Below are positions 29,804-30,679 of a DNA stretch of 30,679 nucleotides, piece after piece. The DNA comes from Seison nebaliae. Taxonomy: Eukaryota; Rotifera; Pararotatoria; Seisonacea; Seisonidae. Location: contig JALJEE010002994.1 of the NCBI GenBank assembly GCA_023231475.1, positions 1 through 30,679 on the forward strand. The letters are read 5' to 3'. Under the pieces are notes generated by a model that was not told the origin of the DNA, did no database searches, and saw only the letters and a list, made by a program, of their open reading frames with translations. Positions within the stretch are counted from its first letter, which is position 1. Each line of letters opens with the position of its first letter. Made by a program: the position numbers and the translations under genes.

Positions 29804-30679
29804 AATCGCATATTCAGTCTAATTCTCATTTTCCCCTTTCCTATTTATATCGCTACAATCTTCTTTCCCTATATATATATTTCTGATAATGATACAGCAC
29901 GTTCCCCAAGGTAATATCATTATGTACCGAAATTAGAACGTTATATTCATTAATCATCCGTAAGTTGACTAACAGCCATTGAGTTCCAAACGCTAACAGT
30001 CATGGAATGAGAAATCAAAAACGAGAGTGACTAATAAATTAAAGTTCATGAACTTTAAACTACCAAACAAACAAGTCAAACAACCAGATAAAATCTCTAT
30101 GTATTTGTAGTGTTGTGCTTAATGACCCTATTAATATTAGGCTAATATTTTATCCATTACTCTACGTTCAATGGGTTATCAATGATCTTTGAACCTATAT
30201 ATATAATGGACTATATCACGTTACCAACCACAACTGTGACTCTTCGATCACCATCTGTTGAACCGATAAGATAATGACAACTATCAAACTATCATTTATA
30301 ATATCAACTTCTCGCACATAATCACTACTTATCAATACATTCTCCCTAAACTTTACCCACACATTCTTACCACCTAACCACAACTACTCAGAAGCTACGT
30401 TCGCCAGACCATAAATGATTAACGACCAGAATTCAACTATTTAAGCAGAGACCAAAATACTGTAATCATCAACCTACTAGCGAAGAAGCGAATTCATACC
30501 AATTTAGTTTTATCTTTCATTCGAGGAATTATTCTTTTATTGTAGATATTCTATCTACTTTTTACCTCTTCCGTTATTCCTCTATTTACGTCTCATCTCC
30601 GATCCAATTTTTAATCATTCCTTACGTCATCCAACTTCTTTCCGTCTCATACTTCCGCCTCCGTTCATTTCCGGATCTT
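29804..30679. other. Possible leader/first intron of an off-window gene
   Basis: No open frame of note. It contains a 20-bp perfect palindrome at 30039-30058 and a TATATATATAA run near 30196-30206. If the promoter at 29769 is real, this DNA is transcribed as untranslated leader or intron. Confidence 0.35.
30039..30058. repeat. 20-bp perfect palindrome
   Basis: TTAAAGTTCATGAACTTTAA equals its own reverse complement. It contains AGTTCA facing TGAACT with no spacer, i.e. two inverted half-sites of the kind bound by nuclear receptors. Function unproven. Confidence 0.6.

Noticed and set aside
1-30679. CRISPR array, bacterial operon or phage
   Set aside because: Spliced genes, AATAAA signals and animal protein families show this is eukaryotic nuclear DNA; no direct-repeat/spacer structure was seen.

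Overview
The window is nuclear DNA of a compact, AT-rich animal genome. It holds spliced genes with very short introns (mostly 42-64 nt), AATAAA signals just after stop codons, and orthologues of animal housekeeping proteins (CAND1, SMPD4, TAPT1, SPPL2). Two or three start regions carry a TCAGT-type initiator, and two of these have a TATA box 28-31 nt upstream. That is the arthropod core-promoter layout, so an arthropod (for example a mite) is a reasonable guess, but the sequence does not settle the species.

Layout. 1-909: no gene seen. 910-3209 (+): unrecognised two-exon gene with a signal peptide, 751 aa. 3348-13025 (-): tandem array of four SPPL2-like intramembrane aspartyl protease genes. 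In order of transcription these are copy 4 (13025-11014), copy 3 (10907-8780), copy 2 (8665-6456) and copy 1 (5436-3348). Copies 4, 3 and 2 are only 106 and 114 bp apart. Copies 2 and 1 are separated by about 1 kb that contains a 5'-truncated LINE-type fragment. 13026-15134: intergenic, with a second decayed LINE fragment that runs into a 22-bp tandem repeat. 15135-19580 (+): divergent CAND1, six or seven exons. 19988-22393 (+): SMPD4-like protein with a C-terminal membrane anchor. 22839-24413 (+): TAPT1. 24569-27970 (-): long charged, low-complexity protein of unknown function. 27971-30679: no gene seen, but a good TATA-Inr promoter lies at 29769-29803 and points right out of the window.

Two signals stand out. 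First, copy 4 alone keeps all three canonical GxGD-protease motifs (YD, GFGD, QPAL). Copies 1-3 keep both aspartates at the same spacing, but have lost the PAL motif and changed the residues around the second aspartate. They share a basic linker, a new acidic/tyrosine C-terminal exon and a loss of two introns, so they form a derived subfamily made by local duplication. Second, almost every intron I could place by homology or reading frame starts with GTT instead of the usual GTA/GTG. The same rule repairs the apparent frame break in the first gene.

Exon boundaries were worked out by eye from reading frame, intron phase and comparison between the copies. Family names rest on remembered motif similarity, not on a search.
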